Part shown: piece after piece, positions 8,736 through 16,133 of the stretch
Numbering within the stretch: position 1 is the stretch's first letter
Layout: each line of letters opens with the position of its first letter
Source of the DNA: Paenibacillus xylanilyticus
Lineage (GTDB): Bacteria > Bacillota > Bacilli > Paenibacillales > Paenibacillaceae
Assembly (NCBI RefSeq): GCF_013359935.1
Contig: NZ_JABMCB010000190.1
Span: forward strand, 372,001 to 436,000
Reading direction: 5' to 3'
Length of the DNA: 64,000 bases
Program-made: the position numbers and the translations under genes
The notes under the pieces: generated by a model
What the model was told of the DNA's origin: nothing
What the model saw: the letters and a program-made list of their open reading frames with translations, nothing else
Databases searched by the model: none

Positions 8736-10178
8736 CTAAGCTTGCTTCGCAATCCCCACTTTTGGGTTTCCCTTCACTTCAGCCTCAGATTCCCAACATT
8801 CCACCTCGCCCGGAATACGGATACGGTCACGGGTAAAGACGGGGTCATGCCCCTCCGCTTTCTGTTTTTTGTAATCCTTCAGCGCTTCGAATGTCACTTT
8901 GGACAACATGAGAATGGCAATCAGATTGACGACTACCATCAGTCCCATGAAGAGATCGGCAAGGTCCCAGACCAACTGCACTTTCGCTACAGCACCAAAC
9001 AACACCATTGCGATGACGCAGATTCGGTACACCCACAGCCACATCTTATTGGACTTGATAAACTCAATGTTGGTCTCCCCATAATAATAATTCCCGATGA
9101 GTGTACTAAAGGCAAACAGGAATACCATCACGGCCAAAAATCCGGAGGCCCAGGAACCGATGTGCATACTTAATGCTGCCTGGGTCAATTCGATGCCTCC
9201 CAGATTGGAACCTTTGTATACCCCAGACAGCAAGATAATCATGGCTGTGCTTGTACAAATGACAAGTGTATCGGTCAGTACGCCAAGAGCCTGGATAAGC
9301 CCTTGTTTGACCGGATGTGTTGTATCTGCCGTGGCCGCTGCATTAGGCGCACTACCCATTCCCGCCTCATTGGAGAACAAGCCCCGCTTGACACCGTTCA
9401 TTAGGGCGGCCCCCAATGTACCACCAGCCACCTGTTCAATGCCGAAGGCATTTTTTACGATCAACACAATCATTGCCGGAAGCTGCGTGATATTCGCCAG
9501 CACAACAAATGCAGCCACCCCGATATACAGTACAGCGAGGACAACAACGATATATTCAGACGCCTTGGCAATACGTTTCACGCCGCCCATAATAATTCCG
9601 GCAAAGATTACCGCCATAACAATACCTACCGTCAACCGATCCAACCCGAACGAGTTTTGGAATGCCACGGTAATGGTATTGGACTGCACAGCATTAAAGA
9701 CAAGACCGAACGATAGTGTTATGAGGATCGCAAACAATACTCCCATCCAGCGTTTGCCCAATCCCCGTTCCATATAATAGGCCGGACCTCCGCGGAAGCC
9801 TCCGTTATCCTTAACTTTATAAATCTGTGCCAGTGTGCTCTCCACGAAACTGGAGGCTGACCCAATGATGGCAATGACCCACATCCAGAACACAGCCCCC
9901 GGACCTCCAAGGGCAATAGCCAGTGCAATTCCTGTTATATTTCCCGTACCTACACGGGCAGCCATGCTGATACAGAATGCTTGAAACGGCGAAATCTTGC
10001 CTGCTTCCTTGCTCTTGGGTTCAGTCAGCACTTTAATCATATCTCCGATCATGCGGAACTGCATGAAACGGGTCTTGGTGGTGAAGTAAATCCCGCACAC
10101 AATCAGCAGGATAATTAAGAGCTTGGACCATAAAAAATCGTTGAAAATCACGACAATATCTTGTATTGTTTGCTCCAT
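8736..10178 (-). CDS. Sodium:alanine/glycine/glutamine symporter (AgcS family)
   Basis: A 480-residue integral membrane symporter of the AgcS (DAACS-like, TC 2.A.25) family, which takes up alanine, glycine or glutamine with Na+. Family hallmarks are present: FCISMAARVGTGNITGIA, GGPGAVFWMW, the GPAYYMERG loop, and the GMGSAPNAAATADTTHPVKQG signature followed by the ALGVLTDTLVICTSTA helix. I use the ATG at 10178 (MEQTIQ), which is eight bases after GGAGAGG; the open frame extends to 10217. It is divergent from a GlnL-type regulator. In B. subtilis the GlnK/GlnL system controls the glsA-glnT operon, and GlnT is an AgcS protein. By that analogy glutamine is a plausible substrate here, though the sequence alone does not settle it. 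Confidence 0.92.
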   Translation of the reverse strand: MEQTIQDIVVIFNDFLWSKLLIILLIVCGIYFTTKTRFMQFRMIGDMIKVLTEPKSKEAGKISPFQAFCISMAARVGTGNITGIALAIALGGPGAVFWMWVIAIIGSASSFVESTLAQIYKVKDNGGFRGGPAYYMERGLGKRWMGVLFAILITLSFGLVFNAVQSNTITVAFQNSFGLDRLTVGIVMAVIFAGIIMGGVKRIAKASEYIVVVLAVLYIGVAAFVVLANITQLPAMIVLIVKNAFGIEQVAGGTLGAALMNGVKRGLFSNEAGMGSAPNAAATADTTHPVKQGLIQALGVLTDTLVICTSTAMIILLSGVYKGSNLGGIELTQAALSMHIGSWASGFLAVMVFLFAFSTLIGNYYYGETNIEFIKSNKMWLWVYRICVIAMVLFGAVAKVQLVWDLADLFMGLMVVVNLIAILMLSKVTFEALKDYKKQKAEGHDPVFTRDRIRIPGEVECWESEAEVKGNPKVGIAKQA

Positions 10179-10348
10179 CAGCATTACCTCTCCAATTCGT
10201 ATATTGTTAAACAGCATCCCGGCTGCATGTCTGAGCGTAAAATCTCCATACTATTGCATAGGGGATCCATTGCATAATTTTGAAGTGATAACGGCTCGTT
10301 CGAATGGCCGTTTGTACCATTTCACATATTCAATGGCCAATCCAGTCG

Positions 10349-10418
10349 GATGTTACCTATACTACAGTCATATCTACGGAAACCGACATATTCCTACATC
10401 CAACTGTGGATTTTTTTT
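10349..10418 (+). promoter_or_regulatory. Possible leader terminator/anti-terminator before glnL
   Basis: The hairpin ATCCA-ACTG-TGGAT (10398-10411) runs directly into seven further Ts. An upstream GGATGT (10348-10353) can instead pair with ACATCC (10396-10401), and GTCGG (10345-10349) with CCGAC (10383-10387), which would break the terminator hairpin. The stem is only five base pairs, so the idea is tentative. The rest of the 429-base divergent interval shows nothing else I can name. Confidence 0.3.
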
Positions 10419-10607
10419 GTGAATGGACCGAATTCAGCGAAACTCTGTTACGTTATCTGACATATTGTTCTTTATTGGATAAGGGCTTCTATGCAGCAAG
10501 TGAACTACGAAGTATGATAGGAAGAAAACGAACCACGATCGCGACGGTTACTCCGTCTGCAACATACATGGGCCCAAAGACATCCGGTGAGGAGAAAGGA
10601 GGATACT

Positions 10608-11537
10608 ATGCGTTATTTTATCGTGGATGATGATCCTGGCGTTCGTTCAATGCTGATGGACATTATTGAAGACGAGGGATTGGGAGAGATTGCCGGAGAA
10701 GCGGAGGATGGCGCTCACATTCATGCGGAGCTGCTAGAACTGCAAAAGGTGGATGTGCTTCTGATTGATCTGCTCATGCCCCATCGGGACGGGATTCAGA
10801 CCATACGGGCATTGGAAGGAAGGTTTGAAGGCAAGATTGTGATGATCTCGCAGATTGAATCGAAAAGCATGATTGGCGAAGCCTATTCGCTCGGCATTGA
10901 ATACTACATTACAAAGCCGATTAATCGGCTGGAAATTCTGTCCGTCCTGCGTTTGGTTGACGAACGTCTGCGTATGCAGCAATCCATTCAGGATATCCAG
11001 CGAACATTGCAGGGATTAACCGGGCTTCCATCTGCCGGACGCCATGCTGCATCTGTTCCGAGCAAAACGATTGCAACAGCAGGGCATTTCCTTCTGTCCG
11101 AGATGGGCATGATCGGAGAAGCGGGCAGTAAGGATCTGCTGGACATGCTGAAATATCTGGAGCAGATCGAAACAGAGGATCAGACACTGTCACCGTATAT
11201 GTTCCCGTCGCTCAAGGATATCTTTCAGAATATAGCTGTACGCAAGCTGGGAACGGATGCCTCCGCTACGGAGATCACCAAAGAGGTCAAGGCTTCCGAG
11301 CAGCGTGTTCGCCGGGCGATATTCCAGACATTAAGTCATGTGGTCTCACTGGGATTGACGGATTATACGCATCCCAAGTTCGAGAATTACGCATCGAAGT
11401 TCTTCGACTTCACCGAGATTCGCAAGAAAATGCTGGAGCTGCAAAACAATGTGGAGCCTTCCCTGTCCCAAACCCGAATTAACACCAAAAAGTTTGTCCA
11501 AGTGCTGTACATGGAAGCCAAACGGCTTTTACACTGA
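10608..11537 (+). CDS. glnL: GlnL-type response regulator with YcbB domain
   Basis: A 309-residue cytosolic response regulator. Residues 1-120 are a receiver (VDDDPGVRS acidic pocket, LLIDLLMP phospho-acceptor Asp, MISQ and YYITKPIN). The C-terminal half matches the YcbB/GlnL output domain (conserved TEITKEVKASEQRVRRAI helix-turn-helix-like segment). B. subtilis GlnL with its kinase GlnK senses glutamine and activates glsA-glnT. Here no histidine kinase gene is adjacent, so the regulator is an orphan in this window. The start at 10608 is chosen for AAGGAGG five bases upstream. The divergent AgcS symporter is the likeliest target. Confidence 0.88.
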   Translation: MRYFIVDDDPGVRSMLMDIIEDEGLGEIAGEAEDGAHIHAELLELQKVDVLLIDLLMPHRDGIQTIRALEGRFEGKIVMISQIESKSMIGEAYSLGIEYYITKPINRLEILSVLRLVDERLRMQQSIQDIQRTLQGLTGLPSAGRHAASVPSKTIATAGHFLLSEMGMIGEAGSKDLLDMLKYLEQIETEDQTLSPYMFPSLKDIFQNIAVRKLGTDASATEITKEVKASEQRVRRAIFQTLSHVVSLGLTDYTHPKFENYASKFFDFTEIRKKMLELQNNVEPSLSQTRINTKKFVQVLYMEAKRLLH

Positions 11538-11555
11538 ACAATTCCGCCAAAATAC

Positions 11556-11630
11556 ATGCGGGCATGAATGAACAGGAATGCAGCAGTTTAGCAATGGATG
11601 CTGTCCTTCCTGTTATGTTCATGCCCGCAT
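11556..11630. repeat. Long inverted repeat downstream of glnL
   Basis: ATGCGGGCATGAA pairs exactly with TTCATGCCCGCAT, and the stem continues with AACAGGAA/TTCCTGTT after a small bulge and with GCAGCA/TGCTGT near the tip. There is no T tract on either side, so it is not a textbook terminator. It may be a processed 3' end or a transcriptional barrier between the convergent genes. Confidence 0.7.
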
Positions 11631-11672
11631 CGTCGTATGTACTCATCTATGGTTGTCCCGATATAGGAATCT

Positions 11673-11849
11673 TTAATTTCTTGTCTGGCTTCGATTCATT
11701 CGATTGTATTCGTTAATCAACTCATCCAATGCCATGGACTGCCTTATGACATCCGGATGCCCAAGCCCACCCTCGTGATGTTCTACCAACATATGAAGGT
11801 TATGTCTGGCTTTCTCGATTTGATTTTTCAACTCCAAACTCATAACCAT
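11673..11849 (-). CDS. Spo0E-like aspartyl-phosphate phosphatase (58 aa)
   Basis: A short gene whose 58-residue product is all helical: an N-terminal helix (LKNQIEKARHNLHMLVEHH), a loop with HPDV, and a second helix containing SMALDELINEYNR. This is the Spo0E/YnzD/YisI layout, in which the SQELD-type motif on helix 2 dephosphorylates Spo0A~P and so delays sporulation. Here the motif reads SMALD: the Ser, Leu and Asp are kept and the Gln is replaced by Met. The start at 11849 has GGAGG eight bases upstream; a second ATG is two codons in. It is transcribed alone, convergent with glnL. Confidence 0.8.
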   Translation of the reverse strand: MVMSLELKNQIEKARHNLHMLVEHHEGGLGHPDVIRQSMALDELINEYNRMNRSQTRN

Positions 11850-12120
11850 GCCCGTGACCTCCTTATTTCTGTGTTATATTTTAGTTTTTACTGTCAATCT
11901 ATAGTTGGATTAACATTTGGCATAGTCGGCATGGATGTTTTGTATTCTCCCCCAGATTTTGAAAGTCATGAATGTTGATGATTGCATCAAGATGAAAAAT
12001 CCGTGATACTATGCCTTTTATGCAGGTTATGTGCTATTTTGCATCCATGTTTTCATTCGATCGCCTGCTCTTCACAAGATTGTGTCTTTATTGTGTATTT
12101 TGGAAAATGAACGATAAAAA

Positions 12121-12180
12121 ACACCCCTCTTGTATGCAAGCTAACCAGTAGAAGTTAGCCTCTGTGCCATAGAGAGGTGT
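12121..12180 (-). terminator. Minus-strand terminator with branched stem
   Basis: The outer arms ACACCCCTCT/AGAGAGGTGT (one mismatch) enclose a GCTAAC/GTTAGC hairpin. On the minus strand the stem ends in GGTGTTTTTTATC. No intact minus-strand gene precedes it, only the remnant at 12202-12350. Confidence 0.7.
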
Positions 12181-12201
12181 CCAATCGATCAGATTATCGG
12201 A

Positions 12202-12350
12202 TTATTGAGTAACCTTTATTTTGATCACTTCGCTTGTTGCTGGGCCACTTTCATTGATCCATTCCACATGGTACTCTTATTCGTCTGGAAGAGCGATCAG
12301 CAATTACAGTTGTGGCGGTCTGTGCATTAGGCGATGCCGCAGTTAGCTGC
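12202..12350 (-). pseudogene. 3' remnant of an unidentified protein gene
   Basis: On the minus strand the last frame reads EYHVEWINESGPATSEVIKI and ends VTQ-stop. It is preceded in the same frame by LIALPDE and an in-frame TAA, and one frame away by NAQTATTVIADR. The composition is that of the end of an extracellular beta-sandwich domain, and a perfectly good terminator follows 22 bases later. I infer the decayed end of a lost gene; the family is not recognisable. Between 11850 and 12120, and from 12350 to 12465, I see no coding signal. Confidence 0.35.
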
Positions 12351-12468
12351 CATTGATTTCTAACATAGTCTTAACAGCAGATCTTTCCCTCTCTTCAAGG
12401 TGAACAAATTCCTTTTCATAACCGGGCCATTCAGGTACAATAGGGCGATGTGTGTGTCCGGACCCGGC

Positions 12469-12498
12469 GGATACGAAAGTTTATAGAGGATCGTATCC
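12469..12498. repeat. Inverted repeat upstream of satP
   Basis: GGATACGA and TCGTATCC form a perfect eight-base-pair stem with a 14-base loop, 45 bases before the satP start. It could be an operator or an mRNA hairpin. Confidence 0.4.
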
Positions 12499-12542
12499 CG
12501 TATACCATCCTGATTTGATATCATTGGAGGCTCATCAACACC

Positions 12543-13166
12543 ATGCAAACCGATTCACGGACTCAAGTTAAAATCATAAACGCCGATCCCAGCGCGATGG
12601 GATTATTTGGGCTGGCTATCGTGACCCTGGTCGCTTCCTCCCAGAAACTCGGAATTACGGACGGACTCAGCTACGCGATCCCATGGGCGATTTTCCTGGG
12701 AGCATTTGCACAGCTGTTCGCCTGTATCCAAGACTCCAAACGCAACAATACATTTGGGACAACCGCTTTTGGTGCATACGCATTCTTCTGGTTTGCGATG
12801 GGTGCCAATTGGCTGATTAAAATGGGCGTGTTTGGTTCCACTCTGGCAGAACAGGCCGATGGCAAGCAGCTCGGATTTGCCTTTGCCGGATACCTTGTGT
12901 TCACTTTATTCATGACGCTGGGCGCTGTGGAAGCCAACAAAGTACTGCTCATCATCTTCATTCTGATTGACTTCCTGTTCCTTGGCCTGACGTTTGATGC
13001 TTTCGGCGTGGCTCCTCATATCTTCCATACCATTGCAGCGTATGCAGAAATGGGTATTGGAATCGTGTCACTCTACGGCACCGGAGCTTCGGTATTGAAC
13101 GCTCACTTCGGCTATACGTTTCTGCCTATCGGCAAACCGTCCGGCATTTTCAAAGCCAAGGCTTAA
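12543..13166 (+). CDS. satP: Acetate/succinate permease, GPR1/FUN34/YaaH (SatP) family
   Basis: A 207-residue membrane protein with six hydrophobic helices. It takes up acetate (and succinate in E. coli) across the cytoplasmic membrane as a hexameric channel-like transporter. The family signature near the N-terminus is present as DPSAMGLFGLA, a variant of NPxPLGL. The third and fourth helices (GTTAFGAYAFFWFAMG) and the C-terminal AEMGIGIVSLYGTGASVLN segment are typical. The likely ribosome binding site (GGAGG) is 12 bases before the ATG, slightly long. The next gene, an acyl-CoA thioesterase on the same strand 128 bases on, would release acids from CoA, but a shared transcript is not certain. 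Confidence 0.88.
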   Translation: MQTDSRTQVKIINADPSAMGLFGLAIVTLVASSQKLGITDGLSYAIPWAIFLGAFAQLFACIQDSKRNNTFGTTAFGAYAFFWFAMGANWLIKMGVFGSTLAEQADGKQLGFAFAGYLVFTLFMTLGAVEANKVLLIIFILIDFLFLGLTFDAFGVAPHIFHTIAAYAEMGIGIVSLYGTGASVLNAHFGYTFLPIGKPSGIFKAKA

Positions 13167-13294
13167 TATACTGCAGTACCAAACCGCCCGCGCGCCGGTT
13201 GCCGGGCACCTATACTAGGAATAACACTAATAGACGATAGACCTGGCACAGATCTGCAAAGATGCAGCAGCCATGGGGTCAGGAGGAAGAGAAA

Positions 13295-13843
13295 ATGAGA
13301 GAGACACCCAAACCTACGGAGTCTGAACAGGTGGAGAAGAAATATGTGCGCGAAACACGCTGTTTCAAGACCGCACGGGTATTCCCGACGGATGTTAACA
13401 ACCATAATACTTTATTTGGCGGCAAGCTGATGTCCTACATTGATGACATTGCATCCATCGCTGCTTCCAAACTATGCCGGGTAAATACAGTAACGGCTTC
13501 AACCGATTCAGTCGATTTTCTATATCCCATTAATCCAACGGATTCCGTCACGCTGGAATCATTCGCAACCTGGACGGGACGCAGCTCCATGGAGATTTTT
13601 GTAAAGGTTATTCGCGAGGACTTGAAGACAGGGGAGAAAAAAATTGCCGCAACGGCATTTCTGACCTTTGTGGCCTTGGATGAAAATAATCGCAAACTCA
13701 TCGTTCCCCGAATCATTCCGGAGACGGAAGAGGAGAAGAAACTATACGAGACCGCTCCCGATCGGGCGGCCATGCGGAAGCAGCGGCGGGAAGAGAGCAA
13801 AAAATTCGCTGACTTCCTTACCGTTACCTATCCTTGGGAGTAA
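13295..13843 (+). CDS. Acyl-CoA thioesterase (hotdog fold, YkhA/BFIT-like)
   Basis: A 182-residue cytosolic enzyme that hydrolyses acyl-CoA to free acid and CoA. The hotdog catalytic region is clear: PTDVNNHNTLFGGKLMSYID (the conserved N-x-x-x-x-x-GG-x-x-x-x-x-D arrangement with the catalytic Asp) and, later, the ASTDSVDFLYPI and TGRSSMEIFVKV strands. A charged C-terminal tail follows (MRKQRREESKKFADFL). I choose the ATG at 13295, eight bases after AGGAGG, over the open frame from 13262. It lies head to head with no overlap to the TrpD2-like gene whose 3' end is nine bases away on the opposite strand. Confidence 0.88.
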   Translation: MRETPKPTESEQVEKKYVRETRCFKTARVFPTDVNNHNTLFGGKLMSYIDDIASIAASKLCRVNTVTASTDSVDFLYPINPTDSVTLESFATWTGRSSMEIFVKVIREDLKTGEKKIAATAFLTFVALDENNRKLIVPRIIPETEEEKKLYETAPDRAAMRKQRREESKKFADFLTVTYPWE

Positions 13844-13851
13844 TTGAAACA

Positions 13852-14928
13852 TTATCTGGATGTAGCCGGATACGTGGACAATGCTCTGCTATCCGGCAAT
13901 TCTCCGCCCATGGAGACAGTCCATTGCTGATACTTCCGATACGCCGCTCCGCTCTCAAGCAGACTCTGGCAGGTGTATACACCCTCTTCAATCGAACCAA
14001 CGCGGCCTGTCACATACAGACGAAAGCCAGCGTTCAGCAGGACCTGGTTCACAAAGGCGATATGCCCCTCTCCGCTCAACACCGATTCTGCCACTTCCAG
14101 CTGCTTGGCAGCCGTCCATGCCACCTCGGGTACAGGTATATCCAACTCGTAAGCTGCAGGGTCCACCAATTCCAGTTTCGTATCCCCGTTTTCCACAGCA
14201 TATACACGTGTAGGTCGGTCAATATACAGGTCTTCCGAACCTTCCATCCCCTGTACCACGTAAGCCCGGCGGTATTCAAAGCGGGTAAGCAGCTTCGCAA
14301 TCCGATCCAGAAACGTATTATGAAATACACCGAAAACAAGATAAGGCGAATGGTTAAAATCGATCAGCTTCTCAGCCGTATTAAAAACCGTACGGAAGCC
14401 AAGTTCCTCACGCAAAGGTCTTAGCTGCCGAAGCGGAGCACACCATTCTTCAGAAGACACATACATGACACCTGTCCTCTGCGCAGCAATCCTGGCATCC
14501 TCCCGATCCATTTTCGTTGTATCAATACCTGATTCCCTCAGCAGCATAGACAAGGTTACCCCCCATTTGGGTGGTAACGGCTCACTTCCATGCAATGTCA
14601 CCGGAACCCCGGCTGCTGCCAATACAAAGGCAACCGGAAAAGTAGCCATAAACGATTTGGTTCGTCCGTCATAAGGGCCTGCGCAATCGAGTCCATCCTG
14701 AAATACGGACAGGCGATCCGCACTGTTCCGGCATGCATGGACGAAGGCTTCCAGCTCCTCGACATTTTCCATCTTCATCCGTTCCGCCATCAGAAAAGCA
14801 GCTGTCTGAGCAGGCGATACCTCCTGTCTCAAAATATGCTCGGCAACAGACAGTGCCTCGGCATAATTCAGATCACGCGAACCGCGTTTTCCACGTCCAA
14901 CCTCCCTGAGAATCTCAGACATGTCCAT
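13852..14928 (-). CDS. TrpD2-like (YbiB) phosphoribosyltransferase-fold protein
   Basis: A 358-residue protein related to anthranilate phosphoribosyltransferase. The N-terminal helical domain (LNYAEALSVAEHILRQ, SPAQTAAFLMAERMK) and the glycosyltransferase family 3 body (NTAEKLIDFNHSPYLVFGVFH) are recognisable. The PRPP-binding GTGGD loop of true TrpD is replaced by DCAGPYDGRT, as in the TrpD2/YbiB group. Those proteins bind nucleic acid or have unknown activity and are not tryptophan enzymes. There are no trp genes nearby. Its start (GGAGG seven bases upstream) is 18 bases after the ANTAR regulator stop, so the two form an operon divergent from the nitrite reductase genes. A role in RNA-based control of nir expression is an inference. 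Confidence 0.8.
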   Translation of the reverse strand: MDMSEILREVGRGKRGSRDLNYAEALSVAEHILRQEVSPAQTAAFLMAERMKMENVEELEAFVHACRNSADRLSVFQDGLDCAGPYDGRTKSFMATFPVAFVLAAAGVPVTLHGSEPLPPKWGVTLSMLLRESGIDTTKMDREDARIAAQRTGVMYVSSEEWCAPLRQLRPLREELGFRTVFNTAEKLIDFNHSPYLVFGVFHNTFLDRIAKLLTRFEYRRAYVVQGMEGSEDLYIDRPTRVYAVENGDTKLELVDPAAYELDIPVPEVAWTAAKQLEVAESVLSGEGHIAFVNQVLLNAGFRLYVTGRVGSIEEGVYTCQSLLESGAAYRKYQQWTVSMGGELPDSRALSTYPATSR

Positions 14929-14946
14929 GATGCGTCCTCCTTTCGA

Positions 14947-15540
14947 TTAAGACTGGAGCAGCTGATGCGCCTTAACAATTGCTGTCGCTACATCCACCAT
15001 TCGTTTGCGTTCATCCATCGCTCTCTTGCGTAACAGATCGTAAGCTTCCGATTCGGAGATCTGCTTCAAATCACATAAAATAGCCTTCGCCATGTCAATC
15101 CATTTCCGATCCTCAAGCCGGGACTGCAGCTGTTTTCGCTCCTGCTCCCACTGCTTGCGTTCCATGTACCGCTTGGCTGCAAAATGCAGTGTCCAGTGAA
15201 TTTCAGGTCCAATCATGGATGGAGTCAATATTCCGTCCAATGAAGCTTCCACCTCGCAGGATTCCACCGAGGAAGAGGCTGTATCCGGTGCGCACCACCA
15301 TAACAATGGGGTGTTCGTTTTCCCCTTTCCCAGGCAGCGTACCCAATATTCCACATCGACCAGTGACAGATGCAGGATAGATGCCTCTGCTTCAGCAGAC
15401 AGTTTCAGTGCTTCTGTTTCGCTGGCTGTCACCTGCACATGGTACCCGTTTGCCCCAAGCAGTCTCTCAGGTGTAAGAGGGATTGCATCGGATGAGGCAG
15501 CTATCGTTGGTTCTACACGGATGACCAATAAAGATCGCAT
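14947..15540 (-). CDS. ANTAR-domain response regulator-like antiterminator (NasT-like)
   Basis: A 197-residue cytosolic regulator. Residues 1-115 resemble a degenerate receiver: I find no clear DD pocket or phospho-Asp. A coiled-coil linker (RKQWEQERKQLQSRLEDRK) leads to a C-terminal ANTAR domain (MAKAILCDLKQISESEAYDLLRKRAMDERKRM), the three-helix RNA-binding module. ANTAR proteins bind paired hexaloop hairpins in nascent RNA and prevent termination. Exactly such a structure lies in the nirB leader 400 bases away. Control of nitrite assimilation by this protein is therefore strongly suggested. How it senses nitrite or nitrate is not evident; in Gammaproteobacteria NasS does this for NasT, and no NasS-like gene is in the window. 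Confidence 0.85.
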   Translation of the reverse strand: MRSLLVIRVEPTIAASSDAIPLTPERLLGANGYHVQVTASETEALKLSAEAEASILHLSLVDVEYWVRCLGKGKTNTPLLWWCAPDTASSSVESCEVEASLDGILTPSMIGPEIHWTLHFAAKRYMERKQWEQERKQLQSRLEDRKWIDMAKAILCDLKQISESEAYDLLRKRAMDERKRMVDVATAIVKAHQLLQS

Positions 15541-15852
15541 GATGGATCAATCCCTCCCTTAATGCATAGACAGAATTAGTTAACTTAAGCATCTAAACAT
15601 AACAGCATGATTAGATGTCATATAACCTAACAATATCTTAAGGTGAAAATATACAAATTTGAACTTGATTATGCATTTCGGTAACACATATGCCGGATCA
15701 CTATAATGTTTAGAGGGCTCTCTTCCTAAGTTCCGTACTGTTTACTTGCCTCTTAAGTATGCTTCTTATCTCTATAACCTTCGTATTATAAGTTTGTGCG
15801 CTAAGGTTCGATCCATCCGTTCGTTGTTCGGCCCTTATTTCCATTACACACA

Positions 15853-15869
15853 TGTAAACATAATTAACT
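15853..15869. promoter_or_regulatory. GlnR/TnrA-like box (upstream, one mismatch)
   Basis: TGTAA-N7-TAACT matches the TnrA/GlnR consensus TGTNAN7TNACA except for the last base. Its centre is 39 bases upstream of the second box, about four helical turns. Confidence 0.4.
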
Positions 15870-15891
15870 TCAAATTTCAAATACTTTTTTA

Positions 15892-15908
15892 TGTTAACTA
15901 TATTGACA
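15892..15908. promoter_or_regulatory. GlnR/TnrA-like box overlapping the nirB -35
   Basis: TGTTA-ACTATAT-TGACA fits TGTNAN7TNACA exactly and overlaps the -35 hexamer. GlnR or TnrA control of nitrite reductase by nitrogen supply is known in Bacillus. The placement over -35 would suit repression by GlnR, or activation together with the upstream box. Confidence 0.5.
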
Positions 15909-15931
15909 TGGAGAGAAGGATCTTTTATAGT
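15903..15931 (+). promoter_or_regulatory. nirB operon promoter
   Basis: TTGACA and TATAGT with a 17-base spacer. The expected start is near 15938, giving a leader of almost 200 bases that contains the ANTAR hairpins and a terminator. Confidence 0.7.
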
Positions 15932-15964
15932 TAGGCCATAACAACTCCATATTTGAATCGATCA

Positions 15965-16010
15965 CAGTTACAACGGCGTAGCTGGTTGAAACGGCAATGA
16001 AGCCTGTTTT
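15965..16010 (+). promoter_or_regulatory. Tandem ANTAR-type hexaloop hairpins in the nirB leader
   Basis: Hairpin 1 is CAGTTAC, loop AACGGC, GTAGCTG (seven pairs including one G-U). Hairpin 2 is GAAACGGC, loop AATGAA, GCC-U-GTTTT (one bulged U). Both loops have six bases with A at position 1 and G at position 4, the signature bound by ANTAR domains, and three bases separate the stems. The 3' arm of hairpin 2 is also the 5' arm of the terminator at 16000-16080, so the two are mutually exclusive, as an antitermination switch requires. Confidence 0.75.
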
Positions 16011-16080
16011 GCAATCTCGGATCAAGGGAAGCGTATGCATATACGCAGTCCTCCGAGGCATGACAGGCTTTTTCTATTTT
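16000..16080 (+). terminator. Leader terminator upstream of nirB (attenuator)
   Basis: AAGCCTG (16000-16006) pairs with CAGGCTT (16064-16070), CTCGGA with TCCGAG, and GCGTAT with ATACGC at the tip. The stem is followed by TTTCTATTTTT. It lies between the promoter and nirB and is expected to stop transcription unless the ANTAR hairpin 2 forms. Confidence 0.75.
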
Positions 16081-16133
16081 TCTGGAACGAGGCAAGGGCA
16101 TTTCGCAGAATGGAACCAAGGGGGCTAATCACA

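Noticed and set aside
12360-12548. A 62-residue minus-strand frame upstream of satP
   Set aside because: No ribosome binding site, no recognisable motif, and it overlaps the satP start.
13852-14928. Annotation as true anthranilate phosphoribosyltransferase (TrpD)
   Set aside because: The GTGGD PRPP-binding loop is absent and there are no trp genes nearby; the TrpD2 group fits better.
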